Numbered from the stretch's first letter, positions 12,652 to 21,550 are shown. The stretch is 64,000 nt of DNA from Myxococcales bacterium (GCA_016707895.1 JADJGV010000037.1:434001-498000), one strand, 5' to 3'. The notes: generated by a model not told the origin, from the sequence alone. Made by a program: numbers and translations.

Positions 12652-12720
12652 AGGGTTTGTCGCCAAACCCTCCCCCGGCATTCGCCGGGGCCCCCACCCA
12701 AGACGGCCCGGAGCGTGGGC
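12652..12720 (+). repeat. paired-hairpin 3' element, copy B (after infB)
   Basis: First hairpin GGGTTTG-TCGC-CAAACCC (12653-12670), second hairpin CCCCGGC-ATTC-GCCGGGG (12673-12690), then a tail with CCCACCCAAGACGGCCCGG and GTGGGC. It lies directly downstream of the infB stop and upstream of the DUF503-rbfA pair. Confidence 0.82.
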
Positions 12721-12774
12721 TCGGGCGGTGGGGGAGACCACGTCGGCATTCGGCTCGGGCGGTGGTGGAGTCCA

Positions 12775-12885
12775 CCCCGGCCTACGCCGGGGCCCCCACC
12801 CGAAACGGGCCGGAGCGTGGGCACGGGGTGGGGACTGCCCCGGCATACGCCGGGGTCGCCTCCCAAGACGGCCCGGAGCGTGGGC
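12775..12885 (+). repeat. two further copies of second hairpin plus tail
   Basis: CCCCGGC-CTAC-GCCGGGG (12775-12792) and CCCCGGC-ATAC-GCCGGGG (12838-12855) are each followed by the same 30-nt tail as copy B, making three partial units between infB and the DUF503 gene. The first hairpin is absent from these copies. The rest of the 317-nt gap (12646-12962) shows no gene. Confidence 0.8.
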
Positions 12886-12962
12886 GCGCGGGGTGGTGAT
12901 TCGCCGCGGCTCCACCTGCACACGGCCTGGAACGTCGGCGCGTCGGTAGTGAGCAGCAGTTC

Positions 12963-13352
12963 ATGTTCGTCGGAGTCTGTCGATTGACGCTGCGGGTGGT
13001 GCAGAGCCACTCGCTGAAGGAGAAGCGGGCGGTGCTGCGCCGGCTGCGCGATCGCGTGGCCGAGGCGGGCGTGACGCTGCGCGAGGTGGGCGGCGCGGAC
13101 ACCTGGCAGCGGGCCGAGCTGGGGTTCGCGGTGGTGGGGCAGGACCGCGACGAGGCGACGGCGGCGGTGCGCCGCGTGGTCGGGCTGTGCGCGCAGGCCG
13201 CGGGCGGCGAGGTCACGGCGGTCCGGCACGAGGTGCTGGGATTCGGCGAAGATTGGTACGCGGCGGCCGCGCCGTACGGTAAACCCGAGGACGCTGACGC
13301 CGACGCCGCCTGGATCCCGGCGGCGTGGCGCGAGGAAGACGGAACGCCATGA
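12963..13352 (+). CDS. DUF503 (YlxP-like) protein
   Basis: A 129-residue member of the DUF503 family, small proteins usually encoded between infB and rbfA and thought to act in ribosome assembly or RNA metabolism. Family marks are the N-terminal VGVCRLTLRVVQSHSLKEKR, the region RRLRDRVAEAGV and AELGFAVVGQD. The C-terminal 30 residues are acidic and low-complexity. Its stop overlaps the rbfA ATG (ATGA), so the two are coupled. Confidence 0.88.
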   Translation: MFVGVCRLTLRVVQSHSLKEKRAVLRRLRDRVAEAGVTLREVGGADTWQRAELGFAVVGQDRDEATAAVRRVVGLCAQAAGGEVTAVRHEVLGFGEDWYAAAAPYGKPEDADADAAWIPAAWREEDGTP

Positions 13353-13828
13353 GCCGCAAAGATCGCGTCGAGCACGCCATGCGTGACGAGCTGGCCACGT
13401 TGATCGCCCGCGAGGTCAAGGACCCGCGGGTGAGCGCGGCCGGCGTCGTCGGCGTGGCCCGGGTCGAGTGCACCCCCGACTTCTCGGTGGCCAAGGTCTA
13501 CGTGTCGATCTTCGCCGACGACGCGGTGGCGGCCAAGGCCATCGACGGGCTCAAGGCCGCGGCCGGGTTCCTGCGCGGCCCGCTGGCGCGGCGGCTGTCG
13601 CTAGGGCGCCCGCCCGAGCTGCGCTTCGTCCACGATCGCTCGGCCGAGATGTCGCTGCGCCTGACCGAGGTGGTGCGCGAGGACGCGGCCAAGGCGGTCG
13701 CGGCGGGGCGGGACGACGTGCCGGTCGCGCCGCCGCTGCGCGCGGCGTCGCCTGCCGAGGAGACGCCAGCGGCTGCGGGCGCTGCCGACGCGGCGGATGC
13801 GGGGCCCGGCCCCGACGCCGACGCGTGA
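13349..13828 (+). CDS. rbfA: ribosome-binding factor A
   Basis: A 159-residue 30S assembly factor with a KH-like fold. Recognisable stretches are RVEHAMRDELATLIAREVKDPRV near the start, VECTPDFSVAKVYVS and ELRFVHDRSAE. The core ends at about residue 120; the last 40 residues are an Ala/Asp/Pro-rich tail not needed for the fold. Start ATG 13349 overlaps the DUF503 stop. Confidence 0.95.
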   Translation: MSRKDRVEHAMRDELATLIAREVKDPRVSAAGVVGVARVECTPDFSVAKVYVSIFADDAVAAKAIDGLKAAAGFLRGPLARRLSLGRPPELRFVHDRSAEMSLRLTEVVREDAAKAVAAGRDDVPVAPPLRAASPAEETPAAAGAADAADAGPGPDADA

Positions 13829-13860
13829 GATCGATCGCCTGCGGGCGGCGCGCCCGGTGG

Positions 13861-13866
13861 TACCAT
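13861..13866 (+). promoter_or_regulatory. TAnnnT element before dihaem cytochrome gene
   Basis: TACCAT lies 8 nt before GTG 13875, consistent with a separate, near-leaderless transcript starting inside the translation-factor cluster. Confidence 0.45.
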
Positions 13867-13874
13867 CCGCGGCC

Positions 13875-14948
13875 GTGCGTACCCGCTCTGCCATGATCTT
13901 GTTCGCCCTCGCGGCCGCCTGCGGCGGCGACGACGAGGCCGTGCCCATCGACGCGCCGATCGCCATCGACGCGCCGCCGCCGCCGATCGACGCCAGCGTC
14001 GACGCGGCGCCCTTCGTCGAGCCGACCCTGCTGTCGCAGACCGGCCTGTACAGCGACATCGGCACCAAGACCATCGCCGCCGACGTCCACGAGTTCCTGC
14101 CGCGCTGGCAGCTGTGGAGCGACGAGGCGGTGAAGCGGCGGTGGATCTGGCTGCCACCCGGCGCGACGATCGACACGTCCAACCAGGACGACTGGAAGTT
14201 CCCGGTGGGCACGAAGGTGTGGAAGGAGTTCGTCCGCGGCGGCACCCGGATCGAGACCCGCTACCTGGAGAAGATCGGGCCCGGCGACGAGTGGATCACC
14301 GACTGGTTCGCGGTGTCCTTCCAGTGGAACGCCGGCGAGACCGACGCCACCGCCGTGCCGGCGGGCGTGATCGACGACCCGGGGTACAACGACATCCCCG
14401 GGCGCTCCGACTGCCGCAAGTGCCACGTCAACACCCGCGTCGCCTCGGTGCTCATCGGCTTTTCGGCGCTGCAGCTCGACACGCCGACCGCGACCGGGCT
14501 GTGGAACCTCGCGCAGTTGGTGGCCGAGAACCGCCTGTCGGCGCCGCCGACCGCCAGCGGTGGCGCCGGGAGCCCGTACTTCCCGCTGCCCGCCGGCGAC
14601 GCCGCACGCGACGCGCTGGGCTACCTCCACGCCAACTGCGGCAACTGCCACAACGCCGGCTCGGACGTCGCGCTGATCACGCCGGTGAGGTTGCGGCTGA
14701 CGGTGAGCGACCTGACCGCGTGGAACACCACCGATCCGTGGGAGACCACCGTCGACGTGACCGCGACCTTCGGCGTGCCGGGGGCCACCGTCGTCGTCGA
14801 GCCGGGGGTGCCGGCGCAGAGCGCGCTCTACTACCGGCTCACCACCACCGGCGGGCAGCGCATGCCGCCGGTCGGGCGCGAGGTGGTCGACCCCACCGGC
14901 ACCGAGACCGTGCGCGCGTGGATCGCCGGCCTGCCGCCGACCCCGTGA
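13875..14948 (+). CDS. dihaem c-type cytochrome-like lipoprotein (SO2930-like)
   Basis: A 357-residue exported protein. The signal ends LAAACGG with the lipid Cys at about residue 16, followed by a linker rich in IDAP units. Two haem-binding CxxCH motifs are visible: C180-R-K-C183-H184 and C255-G-N-C258-H259. The layout, with WQLWSDEAVKRRWIWLPPG upstream and MPPVGREVVD near the end, resembles the SO2930 family of dihaem cytochromes. It is a paralogue of the gene at 20453. It sits between rbfA and truB, where no such gene is usual. Electron-transfer role is inferred. Confidence 0.8.
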   Translation: MRTRSAMILFALAAACGGDDEAVPIDAPIAIDAPPPPIDASVDAAPFVEPTLLSQTGLYSDIGTKTIAADVHEFLPRWQLWSDEAVKRRWIWLPPGATIDTSNQDDWKFPVGTKVWKEFVRGGTRIETRYLEKIGPGDEWITDWFAVSFQWNAGETDATAVPAGVIDDPGYNDIPGRSDCRKCHVNTRVASVLIGFSALQLDTPTATGLWNLAQLVAENRLSAPPTASGGAGSPYFPLPAGDAARDALGYLHANCGNCHNAGSDVALITPVRLRLTVSDLTAWNTTDPWETTVDVTATFGVPGATVVVEPGVPAQSALYYRLTTTGGQRMPPVGREVVDPTGTETVRAWIAGLPPTP

Positions 14949-14951
14949 CCC

Positions 14952-15923
14952 GTGGTCCAGCGGCGGGCTGATCGGCTGCACGGGGTCCTGGTCGTCGACA
15001 AGCCGACCGGGGTGTCGTCGCAGGACACGGTGACGCGGGTGCGGCTGGCGCTGGGCGTGCGATCGGCGGGGCACACCGGCACGCTCGATCCGCTGGCCAC
15101 CGGCGTGCTGCCGATCTGCCTGGGCCAGGCCACCAAGATCGCGCAGTGGCTGGCGGCCGACGACAAGCGCTACACCTGCACCGCGACCCTGGGCCTGACC
15201 TCGACCACGCTCGACAGCGAGGGCCAGGTCACGCGCCGCGCCACCGTCGACCACGTCGATCCGGCGGCGCTCGAGGCGGCGCTGGCCGGGCTGCGCGGCG
15301 AGCACGCGCAGGTGCCGCCGCTGCACTCGGCGATCTGGATCGACGGCGAGCGCTCGCACAAGCTGGCGCGCGACGGCGTGGCGGTGACTCCGGCGGCGCG
15401 GCCGGTGCGCGTCGACGAGCTGACCGTGACGCGCCTGGCCCCGCCCGAGGTCGACCTGGCCATCGCCTGCGGCAAGGGCACCTACGTGCGGGCGCTGGTG
15501 CGCGACCTGGGCGACGCGCTCGGCACCGGCGCGGTCCTGACTGCGCTGCGCCGCACCGCCAGCGGCCGGTTCACCATCGACCGCGCGGTGCCGATGGCCG
15601 CCATCAACTGGCGCACCATCGCACCGCACGTGATCCCGACCCGCGTGGCCCTGGGCCTGCCCGAGGTGGTGGTCGACGCCGCCGGGGTGGCCGACGTCTA
15701 CAACGGCCACGAGCTCCGGGTGGCCCGCTACGTCGACGGCTTCACCGACGGCGACCGCTTCCAGCTGGTGACCGCCGACGGCGACACCGTGGCGGTGTGC
15801 GAGCGCCGGGACGGGCGCATGTTCATGCACCGCGTCCTGGTGTACGAAGCCCTTGACGACCGCGGCCGGGTGCCGCAATCTCCGCGGCTCAAACAACCAG
15901 GCCACGAGCCGGGTCCGGATTAG
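14952..15923 (+). CDS. truB: tRNA pseudouridine-55 synthase TruB
   Basis: A 323-residue enzyme converting U55 of tRNA to pseudouridine. The catalytic loop GHTGTLDPLATGVLP contains the nucleophilic Asp, and VLVVDKPTGVSSQ marks the N-terminus. YTCTATLGLTS, VPPLHSAIWIDGER and a KGTYVRALVRDLG stretch follow. A C-terminal PUA-like region starts near residue 235. GTG 14952 lies 3 nt after the cytochrome stop. The last residues (RLKQPGHEPGPD) extend to 31 nt before rpsO and are poorly constrained. Confidence 0.95.
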   Translation: MVQRRADRLHGVLVVDKPTGVSSQDTVTRVRLALGVRSAGHTGTLDPLATGVLPICLGQATKIAQWLAADDKRYTCTATLGLTSTTLDSEGQVTRRATVDHVDPAALEAALAGLRGEHAQVPPLHSAIWIDGERSHKLARDGVAVTPAARPVRVDELTVTRLAPPEVDLAIACGKGTYVRALVRDLGDALGTGAVLTALRRTASGRFTIDRAVPMAAINWRTIAPHVIPTRVALGLPEVVVDAAGVADVYNGHELRVARYVDGFTDGDRFQLVTADGDTVAVCERRDGRMFMHRVLVYEALDDRGRVPQSPRLKQPGHEPGPD

Positions 15924-15954
15924 CCGGGCGGGCGCGTTGGCGACGAGGAATCCC

Positions 15955-16224
15955 ATGCCTGTTTCGACCATTCGCAAGCAAGAGACCATCGGCAAGTTCA
16001 AGCAGCACGCGAGCGACACCGGGTCGCCCGAGGTGCAGATCGCGCTCCTGTCGGAGCGCATCGCTCACCTGACCGAGCACCTCAAGACCAACCACAAGGA
16101 CCACCACTCGCGCCGTGGTCTGCTCAAGATGGTCGGTCAGCGCCGCAGCCTGCTCGACTACCTGAAGCGCAAGGACGTCGAGCGCTACAAGAAGCTGATC
16201 GAGACCCTCAGCCTGCGCCGCTGA
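15955..16224 (+). CDS. rpsO: 30S ribosomal protein S15
   Basis: Exactly 89 residues, the standard S15 length. It binds the 16S rRNA central domain. Signature segments are TIGKFKQHASDTGSPEVQIA, HLKTNHKDHHSRRGLLKMVG and RRSLLDYLKRKDVERYKKLI. ATG 15955 is preceded by GAGG at 15945-15948. In many bacteria pnp follows rpsO; here a paired-hairpin element and a tandem array follow instead. Confidence 0.98.
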   Translation: MPVSTIRKQETIGKFKQHASDTGSPEVQIALLSERIAHLTEHLKTNHKDHHSRRGLLKMVGQRRSLLDYLKRKDVERYKKLIETLSLRR

Positions 16225-16233
16225 GATAGTTGG

Positions 16234-16312
16234 AGGGTTTGTCGCCAAACCCTCCCCCGGCATTCGCCGGGGACCCTCCCAAGACGGCCCGGAGCGTTCA
16301 GCCCGGGCCGTT
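16234..16312 (+). repeat. paired-hairpin 3' element, copy C (after rpsO)
   Basis: First hairpin GGGTTTG-TCGC-CAAACCC (16235-16252) and second hairpin CCCCGGCATTCGCCGGGG (16255-16272). The tail can form a third stem, ACGGCCCGG pairing with CCGGGCCGT. It starts 10 nt after the rpsO stop. Confidence 0.82.
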
Positions 16313-16344
16313 GGTCGTTTCGGAGCGGAGGGGCGGCCCAGCTG

Positions 16345-16790
16345 AAAGCGGCCGCGCTGTCCCACGTGGAAGCGGCTACCAATGTCCCACGTGGAAGCGG
16401 CCGCGCTGTCCCACGTGGAGCGGCTACCGATGTCCCACGTGGAAGCGGGCCGCGAGGTCCCACGTGGAGGCGGCCGCGCTGTCCCACGTGGAAGCGGCTA
16501 CCGATGTCCCACGTGGAAGCGGGCCGCGAGGTCCCACGTGGAAGCGGCCGCGCTGTCCCACGTGGAAGCGGGCCGCGCTGTCCCACGTGAATGCGGGCCG
16601 CGCAGTCCCACGTGGTGGAAGCGGGCCGCGCAGTCCCACGTGAATGCGGGCCGCGCAGTCCCACGTGGTGGAAGCGGGCCGCGCAGTCCCTCGTGGAAGC
16701 CGGCCGGCCGCGAGGTCCCACGTGGAAGCGGCCGCGCTGTCCCTCGTGGAAGCGGGCCGCGCAGTCCCACGTGGAAGCGGGGCCGCGAGC
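16345..16790. repeat. tandem array, about 17 units around CCACGTGG
   Basis: About 17 imperfect units, mostly 24-25 nt (range about 23-30), share the core GTCCCACGTGGAAGCGG followed by GCCGCG and a variable AG/CAG/CTG end. Most contain the 8-bp palindrome CCACGTGG; units near 16686 and 16740 read CCTCGTGG instead, and two near 16581 and 16633 read CCACGTGA. Unit lengths are not multiples of three and all frames vary, so it is not a protein repeat. It fills the convergent gap between rpsO and the N-acetylglutamate synthase gene. Confidence 0.9.
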
Positions 16791-16793
16791 CGG

Positions 16794-17949
16794 TCAGTCG
16801 GTGAAGTCGGGCGGGGCGTGCTGGCAGAACTGGATCGCGGGGGCGATCTCGAGCGGCGCCAGGCCGCGCCACAGCACCCACCACGCGGCGCCGGCGACGG
16901 TGATGCGGGCCATGCCGTCGCAGTTCTCGCGGTACCACGAGGTGATCGGGTTGTCGGCGCGGCTGCGCCAGAACAGCCGCGGGAAGTCGGCCTGCATCGC
17001 GCGCCACAGGTCGCGGCCGACGCCCTCGCCGCGCGACACGGTGCCGACGGCGAACTTCGACAGGTACGGCGCCAGCGGCGCCGGCGTGACGATCGCGGCG
17101 CCGCGGTAGTCGTCGGCGACGTACACCGCCAGGATCGGCCGCGCGTCGAAGTCGCGCACCAGCGGCCGCGCGAAGGCCTCCTCGACCAGCGCCCGCAGCC
17201 GGGTCGGATCCACCGTGTCCCAGGCCAGGTGCCGGGTGATCGCCGAGCCGCGGCGCACCAGCGTGCCGGCGCCCTTCACGGTGAACAGCTCGCGCAGCAG
17301 ATCGAGCGGCGAGGTCACGCTGACGGTCAGCCCGCGCTGACCGCTGGCGGCGACCCGATCGATCACCCGCGCGATCTGCCGCAGCAGCTTCTGCTGCTCG
17401 CCGGGCAACGCGCCGGGCGCCAGGAGCGCGTCGGCCTCGGTCGACAGCTCGATCAGCGAGATCGCGCGGCCGTCGGCGGGCACCAGGCCGCTGCGCCGGG
17501 TCACGAACACCACGCGCCGGGTGCCCAGCGCCGCCGCCAGGTCGGCCAGCGCGTCGAACCGCCGATCGACCGAGCCGTCGTCGCGGTCGAGCACGCACAG
17601 CGGCAGGGTGCGCGCGTCGATCGCCGCGCGGCACGCCGTCGGATCGGGCGCGGCGACGATCGTCGTCGCGACGCCCGGCGCCAGCGCCTGGGCCAGCCGC
17701 TCGGCGGCCCGGGCCGCGCTGCCCGGCTCGATCACGCCGAACGCCACCACCGGGAACAGCCCGAGCTCGGCCAGGTAGCGCAGCTCGACGGCCAGCGCGT
17801 CGGCGGCGTGGCGCACGACGCCCTCGGCGACGTGGACGATCGCGAACCGCTCGGGGTGCTCGGCGCGGAACAGGTCGAGGTACTGCTGGGCCTCGGCCGG
17901 GCGGCCGATGCTGGTCAGGAACCGCAGCACCAGGTCGGCGGGTTCGGGA

Positions 17950-17957
<8 letters not shown>
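16794..17957 (-). CDS. N-acetylglutamate synthase, kinase-like plus NAT (DUF619) domain
   Basis: A 387-residue protein. The N-terminal two thirds look like a degenerate amino-acid kinase domain (LFPVVAFGVIEPGSAARA, LPLCVLDRDDG). The C-terminal 150 residues match the vertebrate-type acetyltransferase domain: ILAVYVADDYRGAAIV, LSKFAVGTVSRGEGVGRDLW, FWRSRADNPITSWYREN and WWVLWRGL. It would acetylate glutamate, the first step of arginine synthesis. The GTG start at 17957 overlaps the argE stop region by 8 nt. Other possibility: a bifunctional synthase/kinase; the kinase motifs look eroded. Confidence 0.8.
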
Positions 17958-19054
<1,097 letters not shown>

Positions 19055-19063
19055 CGCGCAGTT

Positions 19064-19702
19064 CTACACGCGATCGCGCACCGCCGCCCACGCCGGATGC
19101 GCGCCGATCGCCGCCAGCGCCGCCGCCAGCAGCGTCTTGCCCGGCTCGGTGCGGTGCCAGGTCGAGGCGCCCGACGGGTGCGGCAGCGGCGCCACGTCGA
19201 GGTCGCGGCCGTGGAAGCGGGCCCGGGTGACGCGGCCGACCACGTCGACCAGCTGCGCGGCCTCGGGCAGCACCTGCGCGATCGCCAGCTTGCCGACCGG
19301 GATCACCAGCCGCGGCGCCACCAGGCGCACCTCGGCGGCCAGGTGGGCGCCGCAGCGCGCGATCTCGTCGGGCGCCGGCACTCGGTCGCCGCCCTTGTCA
19401 CCCTTGCCGGGGAAGCAGCGGCACACCGCCGCCATGTACACGCGCTCACGAAACGCGGCCTCATCGACGCCCAGCTCACCGAACCAGCGGAACATGGTCT
19501 TGCCCGCGGTCCACGCGAACGGCTTGCCGGCCGGCCCCTCGTGCGCGCCGGGCGCCTGGCCGATCAACATGACCGGCGACAGCACCGGCTGGCCGCTGAC
19601 CACCGGGCCGATCATCTTGGGACACGCACGACAAGCGAGCAGCTGCGTCACGTGCGCCGAGAGCGCCGCGAGCCGGACCGGTGGCGACATCCGCGGCACC
19701 AT
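19064..19702 (-). CDS. uracil-DNA glycosylase family protein (Fe-S type)
   Basis: A 212-residue protein of the family 4/5 uracil-DNA glycosylases, which excise uracil from DNA. Visible are the N-terminal cluster Cys pair in ACRACPKM, motif VMLIGQAPGAHEGPAGKPFAWTAGK split across the active site, AAVCRCFPGKGDKGGDRVP with further Cys residues, VAPRLVIPVGKLA and PLPHPSGAS (motif 2 His). Start may be GTG/ATG 19702 or ATG 19690. It ends 9 nt before the argE GTG, so the three minus-strand genes may be co-transcribed. Confidence 0.85.
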   Translation of the reverse strand: MVPRMSPPVRLAALSAHVTQLLACRACPKMIGPVVSGQPVLSPVMLIGQAPGAHEGPAGKPFAWTAGKTMFRWFGELGVDEAAFRERVYMAAVCRCFPGKGDKGGDRVPAPDEIARCGAHLAAEVRLVAPRLVIPVGKLAIAQVLPEAAQLVDVVGRVTRARFHGRDLDVAPLPHPSGASTWHRTEPGKTLLAAALAAIGAHPAWAAVRDRV

Positions 19703-19749
19703 GCCACGCCGCTGTGACGGCCGCCGCGAGCCTCGCTGGCGCCGTGCGC

Positions 19750-19755
19750 TACACT
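19750..19755 (+). promoter_or_regulatory. TAnnnT element before LeuA-like domain gene
   Basis: TACACT is exactly 6 nt before GTG 19762, placing the transcription start at or next to the start codon. Confidence 0.5.
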
Positions 19756-19761
19756 GAGGTC

Positions 19762-20358
19762 GTGACCCAGATCCCCGCCGAAAACGCCGAGCTGATCCGC
19801 CGCATCCTGGGCAAGGGCTACCTCGAGCTGCGCCTGACCCGCCTCGCGGTCGACGAGGTGCCCGAGCTGGCCACGCGCGTGAAGGTCGAGGTGACCGAGA
19901 GCGGCGCCGCGGCCACGATCGAGGGGGACGGCGTCGGCCCGATCGACGCGCTGTGGGGCGCGCTGGTCGGCCGCTACGCCAAGGAGTACCAGTCGCTCAA
20001 GACGGTGCAGCTGGCCGGCTTCACGGTGTCGGCGGCGATCGAGTCCAAGGTCCGCCGCGCCGGCCTCGACGCGATGGCGACGGTCGAGGTGGCGGTGGTC
20101 AACAGCGACGGCCGCCGCTTCGCGTTCGCCGACACCTCGCGCTCGGTCACCGTGTCGGCGGCCCGGGCGGTGATCGCGGTGGTCGAGTACTTCGTCAACG
20201 CCGAGCGCGCCTTCGTGACGCTGTCGCACGCGCGCAAGGACGCGGTGGCCCGCGGCCGCGCCGACCTGGTGGCGCGTTACACCGCCGAGCTCGCCGAGGT
20301 GGTGCGCTCGACGAGCTACGCCGAGATCATCGACACGCTGCGCAAGGAGCTCGCCTAG
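19762..20358 (+). CDS. stand-alone LeuA-type allosteric (dimerisation) domain
   Basis: A 198-residue protein resembling only the C-terminal leucine-binding regulatory domain of 2-isopropylmalate synthase: ATIEGDGVGPIDALWGAL, SLKTVQLAGFTVSAAI and ATVEVAVVNSDGRRFAF. No catalytic TIM-barrel domain is encoded next to it. The start GTG 19762 is favoured over upstream options because of the TACACT element. It may bind a branched-chain metabolite or oligomerise with a synthase encoded elsewhere; both are inference. It is divergent from the glycosylase gene. Confidence 0.75.
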   Translation: MTQIPAENAELIRRILGKGYLELRLTRLAVDEVPELATRVKVEVTESGAAATIEGDGVGPIDALWGALVGRYAKEYQSLKTVQLAGFTVSAAIESKVRRAGLDAMATVEVAVVNSDGRRFAFADTSRSVTVSAARAVIAVVEYFVNAERAFVTLSHARKDAVARGRADLVARYTAELAEVVRSTSYAEIIDTLRKELA

Positions 20359-20374
20359 CGCACGGCGCTTGGCA

Positions 20375-20421
20375 GGCAGCTGGCGCGGCGGTTGACGGGG
20401 CAGCTGACGCGGCGGTTGACG
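20375..20421 (+). repeat. two direct repeats upstream of cytochrome gene
   Basis: A 23-nt unit reading GGCAGCTG(G/A)CGCGGCGG then TTGACG occurs at 20375-20397 and 20399-20421. It ends 31 nt before the cytochrome ATG and may be an operator (inference). Confidence 0.5.
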
Positions 20422-20452
20422 AGGCGGTGGCGGCGGGCGAGCCTCGAGGGCG

Positions 20453-21550
20453 ATGGCCCACCGACCGGCGGCGCGCGTGTGGATGGCGGGCCTGCTCACG
20501 GCGCTGGCGCTGGCCGGCTGCGGCGCCGACGACCCGCCGGACTGCGAGGTCGCGGCGGGGACCGGGCCGGTGATGCCGGCCAGCGGCCTCTGCCAGCGGC
20601 TGTCGAGCTACCGGCTGTTCGCCGACCTGCCGCAGCAGACCGCCGACCCGGCGCTGGTGCCGTTCGACGTCGCGGTGCCGCTGTTCACGGACTACACCGT
20701 CAAGCAGCGCTGGATGTACTTGCCGCCAGGGGGCGCGGCGGCGTGGCGCGACGTCGACGCGTTCGAGCTGCCGGTCGGCGCGATGCTGGTCAAGAGCTTC
20801 GCCTACCTCGACGATCGCCGCGCGCCCGCGGGTGGGCAGCGCCTGCTCGAGACCCGCTTGCTGCTGCGTCAGGTCGGCGGCTGGAAGGCGGCCGCGTACG
20901 TCTACCGCGACGACGGCCGCGACGCCGACCTCGCCGCGGCGGGCGACGTGCTCGACGCGACCTGGATCCACGACGACGGCGCCCCGCGCAGCAACCGCTA
21001 CGTCGTGCCCGACCCGAACCAGTGCCTCAACTGCCATGGGGAGCACATGGCGCGGATGGCCCCGCTGGGGCTCAAGGCGCGCCACCTCAACCGGCCCGCG
21101 CTCGACGGCGCTGGCAACCAGCTGCAGCGGTGGATCGACGCCGGCGCGCTGACCGGCGCGCCCGATCCCGCGACGTGGCCGCGCGACCCGACGATCGACG
21201 AGGCCGCCGCGTCGCTGGAGGATCGCGCCCGGGCCTGGCTCGACGTCACCTGCGCCCACTGCCACAACGGCACGGGCGCGGCGCGCACGGTCGGGCTCGA
21301 CCTGGCGGTGGGCCAGCTCAACCGCGAGGCGCTCGGCGTGTGCAAGGCGCCGGTCGCTGGCGGCGCGGCGTCCGGCGGTCGCCGCTACGACATCGTCCCC
21401 GGCCAGCCCGATCAGTCGATCCTGGTGTTCCGCCTCGAGTCGACCGACGCCGAGCTGCGGATGCCGGCGCTCGGGCGCAACCTCATCGACGCCGAGGGCG
21501 TCGCGCTGATCCGCGCGTGGATCACCGCGATGCCCGGCGGCTGCCCGTGA
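20453..21550 (+). CDS. dihaem c-type cytochrome-like lipoprotein, second copy
   Basis: A 365-residue exported protein with lipobox LALAGCG (Cys near residue 22). Two CxxCH haem sites are visible: C191-L-N-C194-H195 and C267-A-H-C270-H271. The first block (VAVPLFTDYTVKQRWMYLPPG) and the end (LRMPALGRNLIDAEGVALIRAWI) align by eye with the protein at 13875, so the two are paralogues of the SO2930-like family. It is followed by a cytochrome c-prime-like gene. Role in periplasmic electron transfer is inferred. Confidence 0.8.
   Translation: MAHRPAARVWMAGLLTALALAGCGADDPPDCEVAAGTGPVMPASGLCQRLSSYRLFADLPQQTADPALVPFDVAVPLFTDYTVKQRWMYLPPGGAAAWRDVDAFELPVGAMLVKSFAYLDDRRAPAGGQRLLETRLLLRQVGGWKAAAYVYRDDGRDADLAAAGDVLDATWIHDDGAPRSNRYVVPDPNQCLNCHGEHMARMAPLGLKARHLNRPALDGAGNQLQRWIDAGALTGAPDPATWPRDPTIDEAAASLEDRARAWLDVTCAHCHNGTGAARTVGLDLAVGQLNREALGVCKAPVAGGAASGGRRYDIVPGQPDQSILVFRLESTDAELRMPALGRNLIDAEGVALIRAWITAMPGGCP

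Noticed and set aside
12646..12962. Short open frames between infB and the DUF503 gene
   Set aside because: They are made of the repeated hairpin-plus-tail units and change frame between copies.
16345..16790. CRISPR array or repetitive protein gene in the CCACGTGG array
   Set aside because: Units are contiguous without unique spacers, lengths are not multiples of three, and no frame stays in phase.
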